DNA of 64,000 nucleotides, taken from positions 24,840,375-24,904,374 of the forward strand of contig OZ012697.1 of NCBI GenBank assembly GCA_963942565.1, given 5' to 3'. The translations under genes were made by a program, and so were the position numbers. Source of the DNA: Maea johnstoni (taxonomy: Eukaryota > Annelida > Polychaeta > Spionida > Magelonidae). Shown piece by piece: positions 1 through 11,708 of the stretch. Numbering within the stretch: position 1 is the first letter of the stretch; the number at the start of each line of letters is the position of its first letter. Below the pieces are notes generated by a model. That model saw only the letters and a list, made by a program, of their open reading frames with translations. It had not been told where the DNA came from and did no database searches.

Positions 1-9
1 TCAAAATTG

Positions 10-92
10 ACCATCTGCCAGGGTTGTAACGATTTTCAGGGTGATTTTCATCATTTTGTATTTTCCAAATTAGCCACCAGTTGCAGACTTTC
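10..92 (-). repeat. Fragment of dispersed repeat family A
   Basis: This stretch shares an ordered set of short blocks (CCAGGGTT, then TTTTGTATTxxCCAAATTAGCCACCAG) with segments near 31.9 kb and 33.0 kb on the same strand, and in the opposite orientation near 22.8 kb and 56.4 kb. It is an old interspersed repeat copy. A 65-residue open frame across it is coincidental. The superfamily is not identified. Confidence 0.5.
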
Positions 93-341
93 TGGGCAAG
101 TAAACAAGACTTTTATTAGCCCATTCAGATTTTTGGTAGAAACGGACCGGTGGGCTACTGTCTATTTTCACCACTGCCTCAACGCTAACTCAAAATGTTA
201 CTGACCCAGTAGGACCAGTATCTACTGGTCCTGCAAAATTATTATTGGTCCCACAAATTTTTCTTGAACATAACTAGAAAAAACCGCATAAATGTCACCG
301 ACAACATTTATTTTCATTTGTGTTATCTGCATTTATTTCAA

Positions 342-398
342 AAATATTTGGGGACATTCTTGAGGAAAACTTGTTAACAGGAATGTCCCCAAATATTT
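342..398. repeat. Perfect 18-bp inverted repeat (hairpin)
   Basis: The arms at 342-359 and 381-398 are exact reverse complements (AAATATTTGGGGACATTC), separated by a 21-base loop. It lies in repeat-derived DNA. It may be a remnant of a hairpin MITE; no transcript or terminator role can be argued from sequence alone. Confidence 0.7.
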
Positions 399-514
399 AC
401 TGGCCCTCTCGGACCAGTTAAGGTCTGTTTTCACTGTCGTGAGGCTGATTTTGGACATATTTATTGGCCTAGGGCTAGTAGGTCACTGTATGTGTCGAGC
501 CCTGTGTTATTTTA
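395..514 (-). mobile_element. hAT-like CAGGGCTC-family fragment (right end)
   Basis: The segment ends GTGTCGAGCCCTG, the same terminus as the complete family copies at 40.4 kb and 43.6 kb, and carries the family's internal GGGCTAGTAG motif. The other end is not recognisable, so this is a truncated copy. Confidence 0.45.
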
Positions 515-847
515 TTTTCATTTGCCTCCCTTCTGACCTGGGCCTCTCAGAAAGGGGGGGGGGGTGAATGCCCTCCTAAAAGAATGACTGCAGGTGGGTG
601 TAATGCCACTAAAAAAGTCTCAATGAGTGGGGGATGTGACAACAAAAAATGAATGTGCTTTGATTGAAAGTGAAAGAAGTCTTAGCAATGGAAGGGTTAA
701 ATGTAGTTGGATTTGAAGCTAAATTATGTTATGGGGTTAGGCTTAGTTTAGACTTCTGTAAATAAAAATTATGGGGTTTGGCTCCACATGGCTGTGTCCT
801 TGTCTTCTCAATGTTTATACATTTCATTTTTTTTTTTGGATTTGACA
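515..847. other. No gene seen
   Basis: The stretch holds a short poly-G tract near 555 and an AATAAA hexamer near 761. No exon, RNA gene or repeat copy could be recognised. Confidence 0.5.
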
Positions 848-852
848 GTAAT

Positions 853-1402
853 TTTAAGAGCATGTAGGGTTTGGATAAATTCCCTACAGCTGGGGTCCTT
901 CCAAGGAATCTGAAGTCTCGACTGATGTTAAGAACAGTTCTTTATTTCAATTAAGTTCCATATCTGTTTCCATACAGTCCTTAAACACCGTGAAAACTAC
1001 AATTCACAAAGTACAATATCAAGCAATTAGTAATTTAGTCCATACAATTTCGGTTCTAGTTAAATCATCTTTAGATACATATTCAAGTAATCAAAATAGA
1101 CCATTATTCACTTTAAGAGAAATACATCCAAAATTGACAAATGTGTAAATTCAAAGATAAACTGACTTCACATACCTCTTTAATTCCTTGCAACTCCAAA
1201 TATACGTTCCTATTCCTTTGTTCGCTACAGCCTATCTGACGCTACTTTCGCGGGTATCTTATCATGTGTTATACCATAAAACTTTCACTAGTCATTTATT
1301 AACTAGACTTTGGGTGCAGTTAACCCCTTGTTTTCCAAAGTTCCTGTCACACATTCAACTTGGGTAATTCATTTACTTACTGTAAGAATGACATTCATTA
1401 CA
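853..1402 (-). repeat. BEL/Pao 3' LTR
   Basis: This 550-bp copy matches 8623-9172 except at one base. In element orientation it begins TGTAATGAATG and is preceded by a purine-containing TTTTAGGGAGCCA stretch (1403-1415 on the plus strand), which would serve as the polypurine tract. It is followed by the GTAAT target duplicate. Confidence 0.95.
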
Positions 1403-1621
1403 TGGCTCCCTAAAATTAGTATTTCTAATTTTCCTTCAACTAATGAAATGCTCTGAGTAGCATTTGAATTAACAATTATTCCAACTGGTTCTTCAACTCA
1501 TTTTTTACCCAATACAATAGGGTATATCAAAGGGTGTTATGTTCTAGATTGCTACCTTAAGTGCAAATTAATCAACGTAGGCTCCTTGTCGGGGAATAAC
1601 CTAATATCCCACTAAATCTAA

Positions 1622-4600
1622 CTAAACACCATCTTCATCTCTCTGCTCTACTAGCAGGACCAACTTATGTATGGGTCGGTCCAAATAACTTGTAGGCTTT
1701 GTTTGTTTGCCCTTAGAATCCAGTGTGGGGTTTGCTATGGCCAGCTTGACCTTGCGCACATGACCGTCCTTTGAAGGGTATGTTTCATCAACCCTTGCTA
1801 ACAACCACTGGTTCCGTGGCAAATTGTCATCCTTGACAATTACAATGTCACCAGTCTTCATCTCTCTTCTTGGATGAGACCATTTTGATCTACTTTGGAG
1901 ATCATTCAGGTATTCCAGTTTCCATCTGGTCCAGAACTCATTTGTTAAGTGCTGCACTCTGCGCCATTGTTTTCTGCAGTACAAGTCTGCTTCCTGAAAT
2001 TTTCCAGGAGGTGGCAAAATAACTCGTGACTTCATAGTCAGAAGGTGATTAGGAGTTAGTGGTGCCAAGGATGTTGGATCATTCAAATTGTCTACTGACA
2101 GTGGACGGCTGTTCACAATAGCTGCAGCTTCACACATTAGGGTCCTCAATGATTCATCATTTAGTTGAGGCCCGGCCTGATCCATCAACGACGCAAGCAC
2201 CTTTCTTATAGTACGTATTTGTCTCTCCCATACTCCACCCATGTGGCTAGCTGAGGGAGGATTCATTTTGAACTCAAAGTAATCACATTGTTCTTTCAGG
2301 AGGAATTCTTTCACCTTTGTGTGGTTCATCTGATTCATTTCAGTCTGAAGTTCTCTTGATGCACCTATGAAATTGGTGCCCTGATCACATCTCAACTGTC
2401 TCATTGATCCCCTGATGCTGAGGAAACGGCGTAATGCATTTATGAATGAGTCTGTTTCCAATGAGTTGGCAGTCTCAATGTGCACTGCTCTTGAAGACAT
2501 GCATGTGAAGAGACATCCATATCTTTTGAGACCCTTTCGGCCTTCCTTGGTGTACCAAGGTCCAAAGAAATCAACTCCACAATATGTGAAGGGGGGTACT
2601 TGTTCCAATCTATCGGCAGGTAGGTCTGCCATCTTTTGTCCCTGAACTGGGCTTCTTAGTTTCCTACATTTGACGCAGGTAGAGATGCATTTGGATACAG
2701 CTCCACTGCATCCAATAACCCAGAATCCATTTGCACGAATTTCATTTGTTGTCATTCCACGACCACCATGTCCTGCCTTCTTGTGAAAGTGTTGAACAAC
2801 CATCTCAGTTACATGGTGTTTTCGCGGTAGAATGACTGGATGTTTCAGTTCTGATGAGTAGAGTGAATTTCTTATTCTTCCACCTACTCTCACTATGCCA
2901 TTTTTATCTAAGAAAGGGTCCAGTCTATATAGCTGGCTAGTTCCTTTCATGGCCATCTTGCGCTCAGTAGCGACATGCCTGTCAAGGTTGCTTTCATTGA
3001 CCTTCAGGCTCTCGAGTATTTTAATCTCTGGCCCAAAAGCTTCCCTTTGAGTTAGCTTTATGATTTCCATTTCCGCTCCTTGCATATCCTCTACCTGCAT
3101 TGGAGCATAATCCTGTTTGTCTTTTCTTCGCAATTTCATATTTGATGTTTTATTGCGAATCTTATTCAGTAGTTTTGTCTTGAACCTCAAGCAAGCTGCT
3201 ATAGCCCGTTTAGCATGCAGCCAATCCGAGAAGTACTCAAGGCGCTTCAGGTCGAAACCCTTAGTGTTTTCATTTGCCTTTGTACTCAACACTGTGACCC
3301 TTTTGACTTCTGGGTCAGTTAAAGAAACTGACCTGTCGGGGTCCTGGTCCATTTGTGGTATGTCCCTTTCCCAGAGAAAGGCTGGTCCCTTAAACCACAT
3401 GCAGTTGTTCTCTAACTCATCAGCATTCACACCTCGTGATGCTTTATCAGCTGGGTTTTCACCAGATCTAACATGTTTCCATTGGGAGGGATCTGTCTGG
3501 TCTCTGATCTGTTGCACTCTGTTTGCAACAAAGACATGGAATCTCTTTGAGGCATTCGCAATGTATCCCAGAGCCACTTTGCTATCGCTCCAGAATACTT
3601 CATTGTCAATATGATATTCCAGCTGATCCTTCAATAAACTCTTACTGACAGCAGGGCAGCAGTGAGTTCCAAGCGTGGTATTGTCACTGTTTTCAATGGA
3701 GTGACTCTAGCCTTTCCCATTACGAGGGAGCAATGCACTTCATCTTGTTCATTGATCAAACGTAGGTATGATCCTTGTCCGTATCCAACAGTGCTTGCAT
3801 CTGAGAAATGATGCAATTCTGCCAGTTTCACCCTTCCAAAATCTTCAGGTTTGAAGCATCTTTGAAGTTTCACTGACTTAAGTTTGATCAGTTCACTTCT
3901 CCATTTTTCCCAACGAGGTCTAAGCTCATCAGGTAGTGGACTATCCCAATCTGCCTGGCATCTACACATTTCTTGCAATATTTGCTTGCCCACAATCACT
4001 ACTGGGGCTATGAACCCAAGCGGGTCAAATACTGAACACACTGTTGAAAGAATGCCACGTCTGGTAAGTGGGTGGTCCTTTAGTGTGATTCTGAATTGAA
4101 AGGTGTCAGATTCAATGCACCATTGAACTCCAAGTGCTCTTTCAATGGGCAAGGCATCAATGTTGAAATCTAGTTCCTTTAGGCCTTTTGCCATATCTTC
4201 TGATGGGACAGTTTCCATAACTTCCCTTGAGTTTGAGACGATTTTGTGTAGTCTTAATCCTCCTTTGGCGCAAATATCCTTGCTCCTAGCAATAACGTCT
4301 ATTGCTTCACTTTCAGTGGCCACTGACTTCAAGCCATCATCAACATAGAAGTTATTGCGGATGAAGTCTGCAGCCTTTTCCCCAAACTTTCTCATTATCA
4401 TTGGCTGTTTGTTTTAATCCATAATTTGCACAGCCAGGGGAAGATGCTGCGCCAAACAGATGTACATTCATTCTGTATTCTACCACCTCATCTTTATGAT
4501 TACCATCCTTCCACCACAGGAAGCGAAGAAAATCACGATGCTCTTGGTTGACCTTGAACTGGTAGAACATTTGTTCAATATCACACATGAATGCCACAGG

Positions 4601-7600
4601 TTCTTGACGAAACCTTGATAGCACTCCGACGAGGGTATTTGTGAGGTCAGGTCCTCTGAGAAGGTGATCATTCAGAGATTCGCCCTTGTACTTGGCACTA
4701 CAATCAAAAACAACACGAATCTTATCTGGTTTCTTGGGGTGATAAACCCCATGGTGTGGGATGTAATATACCCCACCATCATCTCTTGCTAGATCTTCAT
4801 TTGGTACCTTTTCAGCATACCCTTTATCAATGACTTCATTCATGAAGGCAATGTAGTCCTTTTGATATTTTTCATCCCTTTTAAAGTTCCTTTCAAGTTG
4901 CCTTAAGCGATGCATAGCCATAACTCTGTTGTTAGGCAGATTAGGGTCTTTAAGCTTGAATGGAAGTGGCATTTGGTAGTGACCATCATCAGACAGATGA
5001 ATGCCTTCTTTCATAGTTCTTAGGAACTTCAAATCATGTTGTGAGTAGTCATCCTTTCCAGTATTTCTTTCATTGAAGTCCAATTCCATCATCCTGTTTA
5101 CTTCTAAAGGAGTAATGATCTCCTTGACCGCAGTCTTCAAGGAGACATGTATCTGGTTGGACACATCCTTCGCACCTAAGCTGTCATCCCTGACATCTGA
5201 TCTAGACAGCTGGGCTGGGATGTTGTATGTGAGGATGCGATGACTCACACCTATAGGATCATGCATATCTACCTCAACCTGGTTTGGGTCAATGATACCT
5301 ACTATACCCCAGCCGAGATCTGTCCTTTCGGCATAGGGTCCATTACCACTTGGGGGTATTACTTCTCTTGGGACTAAGGCTCTTGAGCAGTCATAGCCTA
5401 TAAGTAGGGCTACCTTACAGTCATTCAGTGGCATCAACTTCTTCCCTATGTTCCTTAAATGAGGCCAATTTTGTGTCATTTCAGGAGTTGGAATATGCGC
5501 CCTATTGGCAGGTACAATATTCCTGGTGTATGTCGCTGGAAGTGGAACCTTTAGAGAACTATCGTGTCCTCTAACCACCAATCCTTCTACTCTTCTGCTC
5601 TCAATAAGCTGGTCTTCAGCCAGCATGGTGGATAGCCATAACTTAGTACTGTGTCCCTTTACACCAAGGGAGTCACAAGTGTCTTCTAGAATAAATGTTG
5701 TATCAGATTGAGTATCCAATAGCGCATACACCATTATTTCTCTCTCAGGCTGTTCCACATGTGATACCCACACAGGTACAATCATCGAACTTTTACCAGC
5801 CTCATCTGTGTCACAGAGATGGGTGGTCCTAATTCTGCTGCAGGTTGCCTTGGCTGCAGTTTCTGGTTTAGAATCATCTATGGCTGAGCCTTCTGCCTTG
5901 CTATTTGAGGCTTCCACTCTATCATTTGTCCTTTTCTTTCCCATATGCAGGGAAGTAGGGTGACGACCCTTGCATGTCTTACATGTTTTCCTTTCAGGAC
6001 ACTCTGCTGCTAAGTGCCCGCGGATCAGGCACCTAAAACAAAGTCCTTTTATCATACAGTAGTTTTTCCTATCCTCTAGGGACTTGGACAAGAATATCTT
6101 GCAGTCATCTATATCGTGTCCCTTTGAACAGAGTACACATTTTATTTCCTTTTGTTCATTATTTGTTGATTCCCTTTTCTCAGAGACATCTGTAGCCAGA
6201 GCCCTGGCTTGTCTAAACTGGCCAACCTTATGTGAATTTTTATCACTGGTATTTCTATCATTTCCCTTCAAGGCTTGAATGGAGGTGATCGGATCACAAG
6301 CTATGTTTGATTCCTTCACCATAAATCTGGTAAATTCCTTGAAAGGTGGGAATGTTCTTCCACGTTCTTTCCAGTCGGCTGCTACCCTTGCCCAGCGGGC
6401 TACAAGCCAGTCTGGAAGTTTAGTGAGCAATTTCCTGTTTTCTCTACTGTCATCTAAAATGCTCAAACTCCCAGTGGTCTCCATGGCTTTCTCACATTGC
6501 TTGAGAAAGTCTGAGAATTTTCTTAAGGCTAAGCCATCTTTAGGAGGGATTTTAGGCCACTCCTCCAGTTTGTCACGAAAGGCGTTGGCAATCACGAATG
6601 GGTCACCATATCTCTGTTCTAGAAGCATTCTTGCCTCAACATAAGCATCATCTGTGCTTAACAGAAAGTATCCTTCAATAGCCTCTAGAGCGGCACCTGT
6701 AAAATACCTTTTCAGGTAGTGAATCCTTTCATTTGATGGGATACCCTTCTGATCAATAAGGGTGTCAAAAGAACTCTTCCATCCAGGGAACTTGAGTGGT
6801 TCCCCATTGAATATAGTGGGTTCCGGTACAGGAAGCCGGCTGAGACTAACTTGCTCAGCGAATGATCGTGTCAATTCACAGATCTGTTGTTGAGAAACAT
6901 TTTGACCATAATCCTTGTTAGGCGGTTCGCCTGAGTTTACATTTCCCGATGTGATGGGAGAGTAAATCCATGTATTCTGTGGTCTCTGTCCCGGCACATA
7001 CTCGCCTGCAGAGGGATTCAGAGCCACCTGTGTTCTAACCTTATCTATTGGGGATGACTCAGATATAAAGCCTCCTCCATTGTCAGGAACAGTCACCTTA
7101 GGTGCCTGCTCTGAAACTGAATGGGTTTCTAAATAGCCTTGTATGTATTCCCTTGTATCCTGCTGTTCTGGCAAGATGTTCTCTATATCCTGACCATTAA
7201 CCTCCTCTCTTTCTATTTGATTTATAGCATCTAATTTTGCCTCTGCTATTTCCAGGTCTTTCATTGCCTGTATTTTCTCTATCTGAGCTCTGTTTTGAGC
7301 TTCAATGTCTATGTATTTCAATCTAGTTCTCATAGCAGCTGCTTCAGTAGCTGCATCTAAACGCTTGGATGCAGCTGATGACTGGGATGAGATACTATTA
7401 AGTGAAGATCTACTTCGATTTGATCTCATTTCACTCTTTTCCATTTCTATATCTTTAATTGCATCTGCAATTTTCCTTGCTATGAGGTAGTGGTCCTTTT
7501 CCACTCCCTCATAATTTGAGTACTCAGACTCATCCATATCAGCTGACCTAAAAAGGTCATTCAGCTGTTCATAAGAGGATGACACCTCTATCATATTCTG

Positions 7601-7834
7601 TTCCAATGCCCCTCTCTGATGTTTAATCAAAGAGATGTCTTGGGTTTCAGACAGCAAATTCTCTATTTTAACTGCCTGTTTTCTCCATGAGGTCATTGCT
7701 GCTCTGAACCTTGACCTCTTCTGTTCAACCTGCCATTCTATACCCTTTTCTGTAGGTTTTCTATCCCTAACACCTAAAGTAGGCATTTCTAGGTTATCCC
7801 CCTTGAGGTCACTCTGATCATCTTGAGTAGCCAT
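1622..7834 (-). pseudogene. BEL/Pao gag-pol coding region (fossil)
   Basis: In element order the region shows a coiled-coil-rich gag with a retroelement-type gag domain (about 7830-6250), paired CCHC knuckles (about 6140-5930), a pepsin-like protease with a LLDTQSDTTF active-site region (about 5750-5650), reverse transcriptase (about 4800-4250, ending in YVDD), the Pao-type RNase H region (about 4100-3500), an HHCC integrase zinc domain (about 2830-2640), an integrase core (about 2590-2130) and a C-terminal DUF5641-like tail. In the family the product is one polyprotein cleaved by its own protease. The frame is interrupted about twice; the remainder is well preserved, in keeping with the near-identical LTRs. 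Confidence 0.93.
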
Positions 7835-8622
7835 AATTAATTTATAAATTTGATTAAGCTGAGAAACCAGTTGAAATTTTCTAATCTATAAAATGAGTCC
7901 TATCCTCAACTTAATAACAATTAATTAACATACAATTTGATAATTCTGAAATCTTGAGTGGAGTTCTTTAAAAAACAGTATACACTTAGTTATGATCAAT
8001 CAAAACAATACATATATATATACATGCACAAGTAACCAGTAAGTATATTAAAAGTATGTAAACAAACAGACCTTAGTAATCCATAAAGAATGACAATGTT
8101 ATCCTTGATAAATCATATGAATTAAACAATAAATGTTCTCATCAACATTAATGTTTGTCCATGTTCAAAAGTTCTGTAGGGGCAAACTTGTTATCCTGTT
8201 GCCTGTAGTCCATATTAGTGTTTGTCCATGTTCAATAGTTCCGTTGGGGGCACACTGTTGTTATCCTGTTGCCACGAATTGTCGCTAGGTGTAGAGGCAC
8301 TCGTGTTATTGTCTTGTTGCTAAGGGGTTGTCGCTAGGCACTGGCTGGCTGTGGTACACAGCCGCTGCTGTTCCTGGGGTACAAGGTCCAGGTTTTTATT
8401 GCTCTGCTCACCCCCAATGCACCCGCTGCTAAGAGCGTTGGTCTGGCTGGTAATCTGGGTCGCGTCACTAGCAGTATCAGCATTCCATAGTGTTTATATC
8501 AATCCAGTCAAATGTATTCCTTATAATCCATGTTTCCTTGTGAGATAGGCTGTAGTATCCAAGGGTTTGTCACTTATAGGTATATCCAGGGTTTCCACTG
8601 GATATACACAGAGAGTTTTCAC
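7835..8622 (-). other. BEL/Pao 5' leader
   Basis: This is the untranslated leader between the 5' LTR and gag. It holds an imperfect repeat (GTTTGTCCATGTTCAA at about 8154 and 8221, each followed by GTTATCCTGTTGCC) and a palindrome with 9-bp arms TATATCCAG/CTGGATATA at 8581-8606, close to the LTR, where a primer-binding site would lie. The tRNA primer could not be assigned. Confidence 0.7.
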
Positions 8623-9172
8623 TTTAAGAGCATGTAGGGTTTGGATAAATTTCCTACAGCTGGGGTCCTTCCAAGGAATCTGAAGTCTCGACTGATGTTA
8701 AGAACAGTTCTTTATTTCAATTAAGTTCCATATCTGTTTCCATACAGTCCTTAAACACCGTGAAAACTACAATTCACAAAGTACAATATCAAGCAATTAG
8801 TAATTTAGTCCATACAATTTCGGTTCTAGTTAAATCATCTTTAGATACATATTCAAGTAATCAAAATAGACCATTATTCACTTTAAGAGAAATACATCCA
8901 AAATTGACAAATGTGTAAATTCAAAGATAAACTGACTTCACATACCTCTTTAATTCCTTGCAACTCCAAATATACGTTCCTATTCCTTTGTTCGCTACAG
9001 CCTATCTGACGCTACTTTCGCGGGTATCTTATCATGTGTTATACCATAAAACTTTCACTAGTCATTTATTAACTAGACTTTGGGTGCAGTTAACCCCTTG
9101 TTTTCCAAAGTTCCTGTCACACATTCAACTTGGGTAATTCATTTACTTACTGTAAGAATGACATTCATTACA
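8623..9172 (-). repeat. BEL/Pao 5' LTR
   Basis: A 550-bp direct repeat of 853-1402 with one difference, bordered on the outer side by GTAAT (9173-9177). In element orientation it carries the promoter; no TATA box was assigned with confidence. Confidence 0.95.
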
Positions 9173-9180
9173 GTAATAAA

Positions 9181-9619
9181 GGTTCCTGGAGATTTTGTCT
9201 CCAAGAGACTCAGTCACGTCATCACACAATATCTTCAACATGACATAATAAACCCCTCTAAATCCCTGAATAATACTATGAATTTGTATGGAATATTTAG
9301 AAATGTTAAAAACATTGGTAGCTTGATCAAAGTTGAATTTATTAGCACTTAACTGAGGATATATCATATATTTTTATTTATTTCCATTCTATTGATCTAA
9401 TCTCACCTAACGACATCTCAAAAAGATTTCTGAAGTACCTTTTATTTCGTGAAAATTAAGTACACATGAACTCAATCAAACTTAAAAGAACTTCTACTGT
9501 TAACGAAAATAAATACAGTAATATACTTATTGGCCCTTCAATTGCATGGAAATAGTACCAGGGGCCAAAATTAGAATTGTTTTGTGACAAAGTCTCTTGG
9601 TGACAATATCCTGGTTCCT
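9181..9619. repeat. Old inverted-repeat (MITE-like) element
   Basis: GATTTTGTCTCCAAGAGACT (9191-9210), running on to GTCAC, is inverted at 9584-9610 as GTGACAAAGTCTCTTGGTGA followed by CAATATC, about 4 mismatches in 27, and GGTTCCTGG/CCTGGTTCC occurs near both ends. No clean target duplication is visible. The interior encodes nothing recognisable. The BEL/Pao element sits directly against its left edge. Confidence 0.4.
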
Positions 9620-9622
9620 GTA

Positions 9623-9922
9623 ATAAAGACTGGTTTACAATTTATTTGTGTAATTGTGTTGCTTGCATCTTTTGGCAGATTCTGCATGTATTTTTAGTAG
9701 TGGTTCTTTATTAGAGGATAAATTTAGGCACTTCTACTTTGATCAAAACAAAAAATTATACATAGAGTCCCAAAGTTATGTTAAAGTACTACGCTTAAGG
9801 TGGAGACCTTAGAGCCAAATATCTAGTTGATTTTTGGAGATGCTTGCCCAAGATATCACCTCGTTATTTTATAATCTAAACATTCTATATTTTAAATACA
9901 AGTTTATTATAAAGATGAGCAA
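9623..9922. other. No gene seen
   Basis: AT-rich sequence before the zinc-finger pseudogene. Nothing recognisable was found. Confidence 0.5.
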
Positions 9923-11217
9923 AACCAAGTCATTCCATTTTAGTGGCTCACAGAAAAGTTCATGCCGCTGAAAAACATGTCAAATGTGACAAGTGTGGAA
10001 AGGTATTCTCAAATGCTATTCAGTTACAATCACATGCTATAAGAGAGCATTGGGATGATCATCAATTCAAGTGTAATAAGTGCGACAAGGTATTCTCTCA
10101 GTATTCTGCTTTAATAATGCACAAAAGGACCCACATAGTAGAGAAGCCCTTCAAGTGTTGCATTTGCAATAGGGCGTATACTACGAACAATGCCCTGATG
10201 GCTCATATGAAAACTCATACTGGTGAGAGACCATACAAATGTACACAATGTAGTAAGGCGTACTCCTCATCTGAATCTCTCAAAAAACATGAAAATTCAT
10301 ACAGGTAAAAATTCCTGTAAATGTAAACTATGTGGTAAAACATATAGCTCCTTCTCCTCCTTGCATGCTCACTTGATGATTCACAGTGGTGAAAAGCCTT
10401 ATAAATGTGAGTATTGTGATGTACGCTGTTACACAGCATCTGCTTTAAGAAGACATAGGAAAACTCATACAGGGGAAAAGACTTACAAGTGCGATATTTG
10501 TCCAAAGGCTTTTTTGAGATTGGGTAACTTGAAAATACATAGAGTAATTCACACAGGTGAAAAACCCTACAAGTGTAAGCTGTGCAACATGGCGTTTAAT
10601 ACGTCCACTAGTTTGACAAGACACCAGAAAGTTCACTCAGGTGAATAAACCCACCAATGTGGTAAGAGATATGCAGAGTCTAGACAACTGAGGGATCATC
10701 TGATGGTTCATAATGGGGAAAAACCTAAAAGGTATGGAAAGTCTAAGTTAAAGTCCATTAAGTGTGAAATATGTGAGAAGGAATTTTGTATACAGGTCAT
10801 TACAAGATACACATGAGGATCCATACTGGGGAAAGACCTTACCGATGCGAAGTATGTGACAAGTCCTTCAATCAAAAGGGAAGTTTAAATACACACATGA
10901 TGGTGCACACAGAAGAGAAGCCTTTTCAATGTAATCTTTGTGAGACGGCATTTAAACATAAGATGTCTCTAAAACAGCATGCACTTACTCACAGCGGTGA
11001 GAAGCCCCACACGTGTGAGCAATGTGGACTCACTTTTGCTCTTAAATGTTATCTTGTGAGACACCAGTGTACTCACACAGGTGAGAAACCATTTCAGTGT
11101 GAGCACTGTGGGAAAGTATTTGCTCAATCTTCTCACCTTATTGCTCATATTAAGACTCACAAGTCCAGGTCCAGCAATGCTGGTAGCCAGACCAAGGCAG
11201 ACTAGTATGTACTATTA
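9923..11217 (+). pseudogene. C2H2 zinc-finger pseudogene, partial copy of the 27.4-31.5 kb gene
   Basis: The region aligns with the finger-coding half of the intact gene (about 30146-31457), starting at the shared TCCATTTTAGTGGCTCACAG and ending at the shared GCAGACTAGTATGTAC just past the stop. It lacks the N-terminal half, so it is a 5'-truncated duplicate. Fingers such as [40 protein letters not shown] and CEHCGKVF are easily read. It is disabled: a 2-bp deletion near 10285 shifts the frame, a Lys codon has become TAA at about 10646, 9 bp are missing just after this (in frame), and the frame changes again near 10780. The copy retains about 90% DNA identity by eye. It probably arose by local segmental duplication, because the shared homology includes sequence after the stop codon and no poly(A) tract follows. 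Confidence 0.9.
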
Positions 11218-11706
11218 GTGATCTGTCATGACATTAACACTTTTGAACGACATAGATATGTTAAATTACTTGAAAATGGCGAAAATAGGTGTGTTTTTGG
11301 GCTAGAATTCAGCGTTACCGCGTTTCATCCATCTTTATGCATAGTAACATTGTCAATTTTGCAAATGATATGGGGCTTAAAATTGGTTTTATTCATTCCC
11401 ATCCTGATTCTGGTTTATGACTTCCTTCATAAAACCTTTTAACCTATCTTGATAAGTCAATAATTCATGCAAAGATTATAAATTCAGTGAAGTCACCCAT
11501 TCACTACGAAAACCGAGAAAAAAGATAATAAATCTTTTAATATGATATAAATCCTGTTATTCATGTGATCATTATCACTTTTTTGTACTTGTTTTATGTC
11601 TATGAATAAACTCAAGCTCTAAAGCAAACAAAATGCCATCAGAAGAGATATTCAAGGATGTAGTGGTTGGTTGTGTGCGGTGCCCGAATTGTCCCCCTAA
11701 AATGTG
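11218..11706. other. No gene seen
   Basis: Nothing recognisable apart from an AATAAA hexamer near 11605 on the plus strand. Confidence 0.5.
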
Positions 11707-11708
11707 TA

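Larger units (their letters stand above)
848..9177 (-). mobile_element. BEL/Pao LTR retrotransposon, recent insertion
   Basis: The element runs from 853 to 9172 on the minus strand and is flanked by the 5-bp direct repeat GTAAT (848-852 and 9173-9177). It has two 550-bp LTRs that differ at a single position, so it inserted very recently. The internal region encodes the usual BEL/Pao order: gag, CCHC zinc knuckles, aspartic protease, reverse transcriptase with a YVDD box, RNase H and integrase. Its length is normal for the family. The coding region is interrupted about twice, so this copy looks broken although otherwise full length. The target lies at the edge of an older inverted-repeat element (9181-9619). 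Confidence 0.95.
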
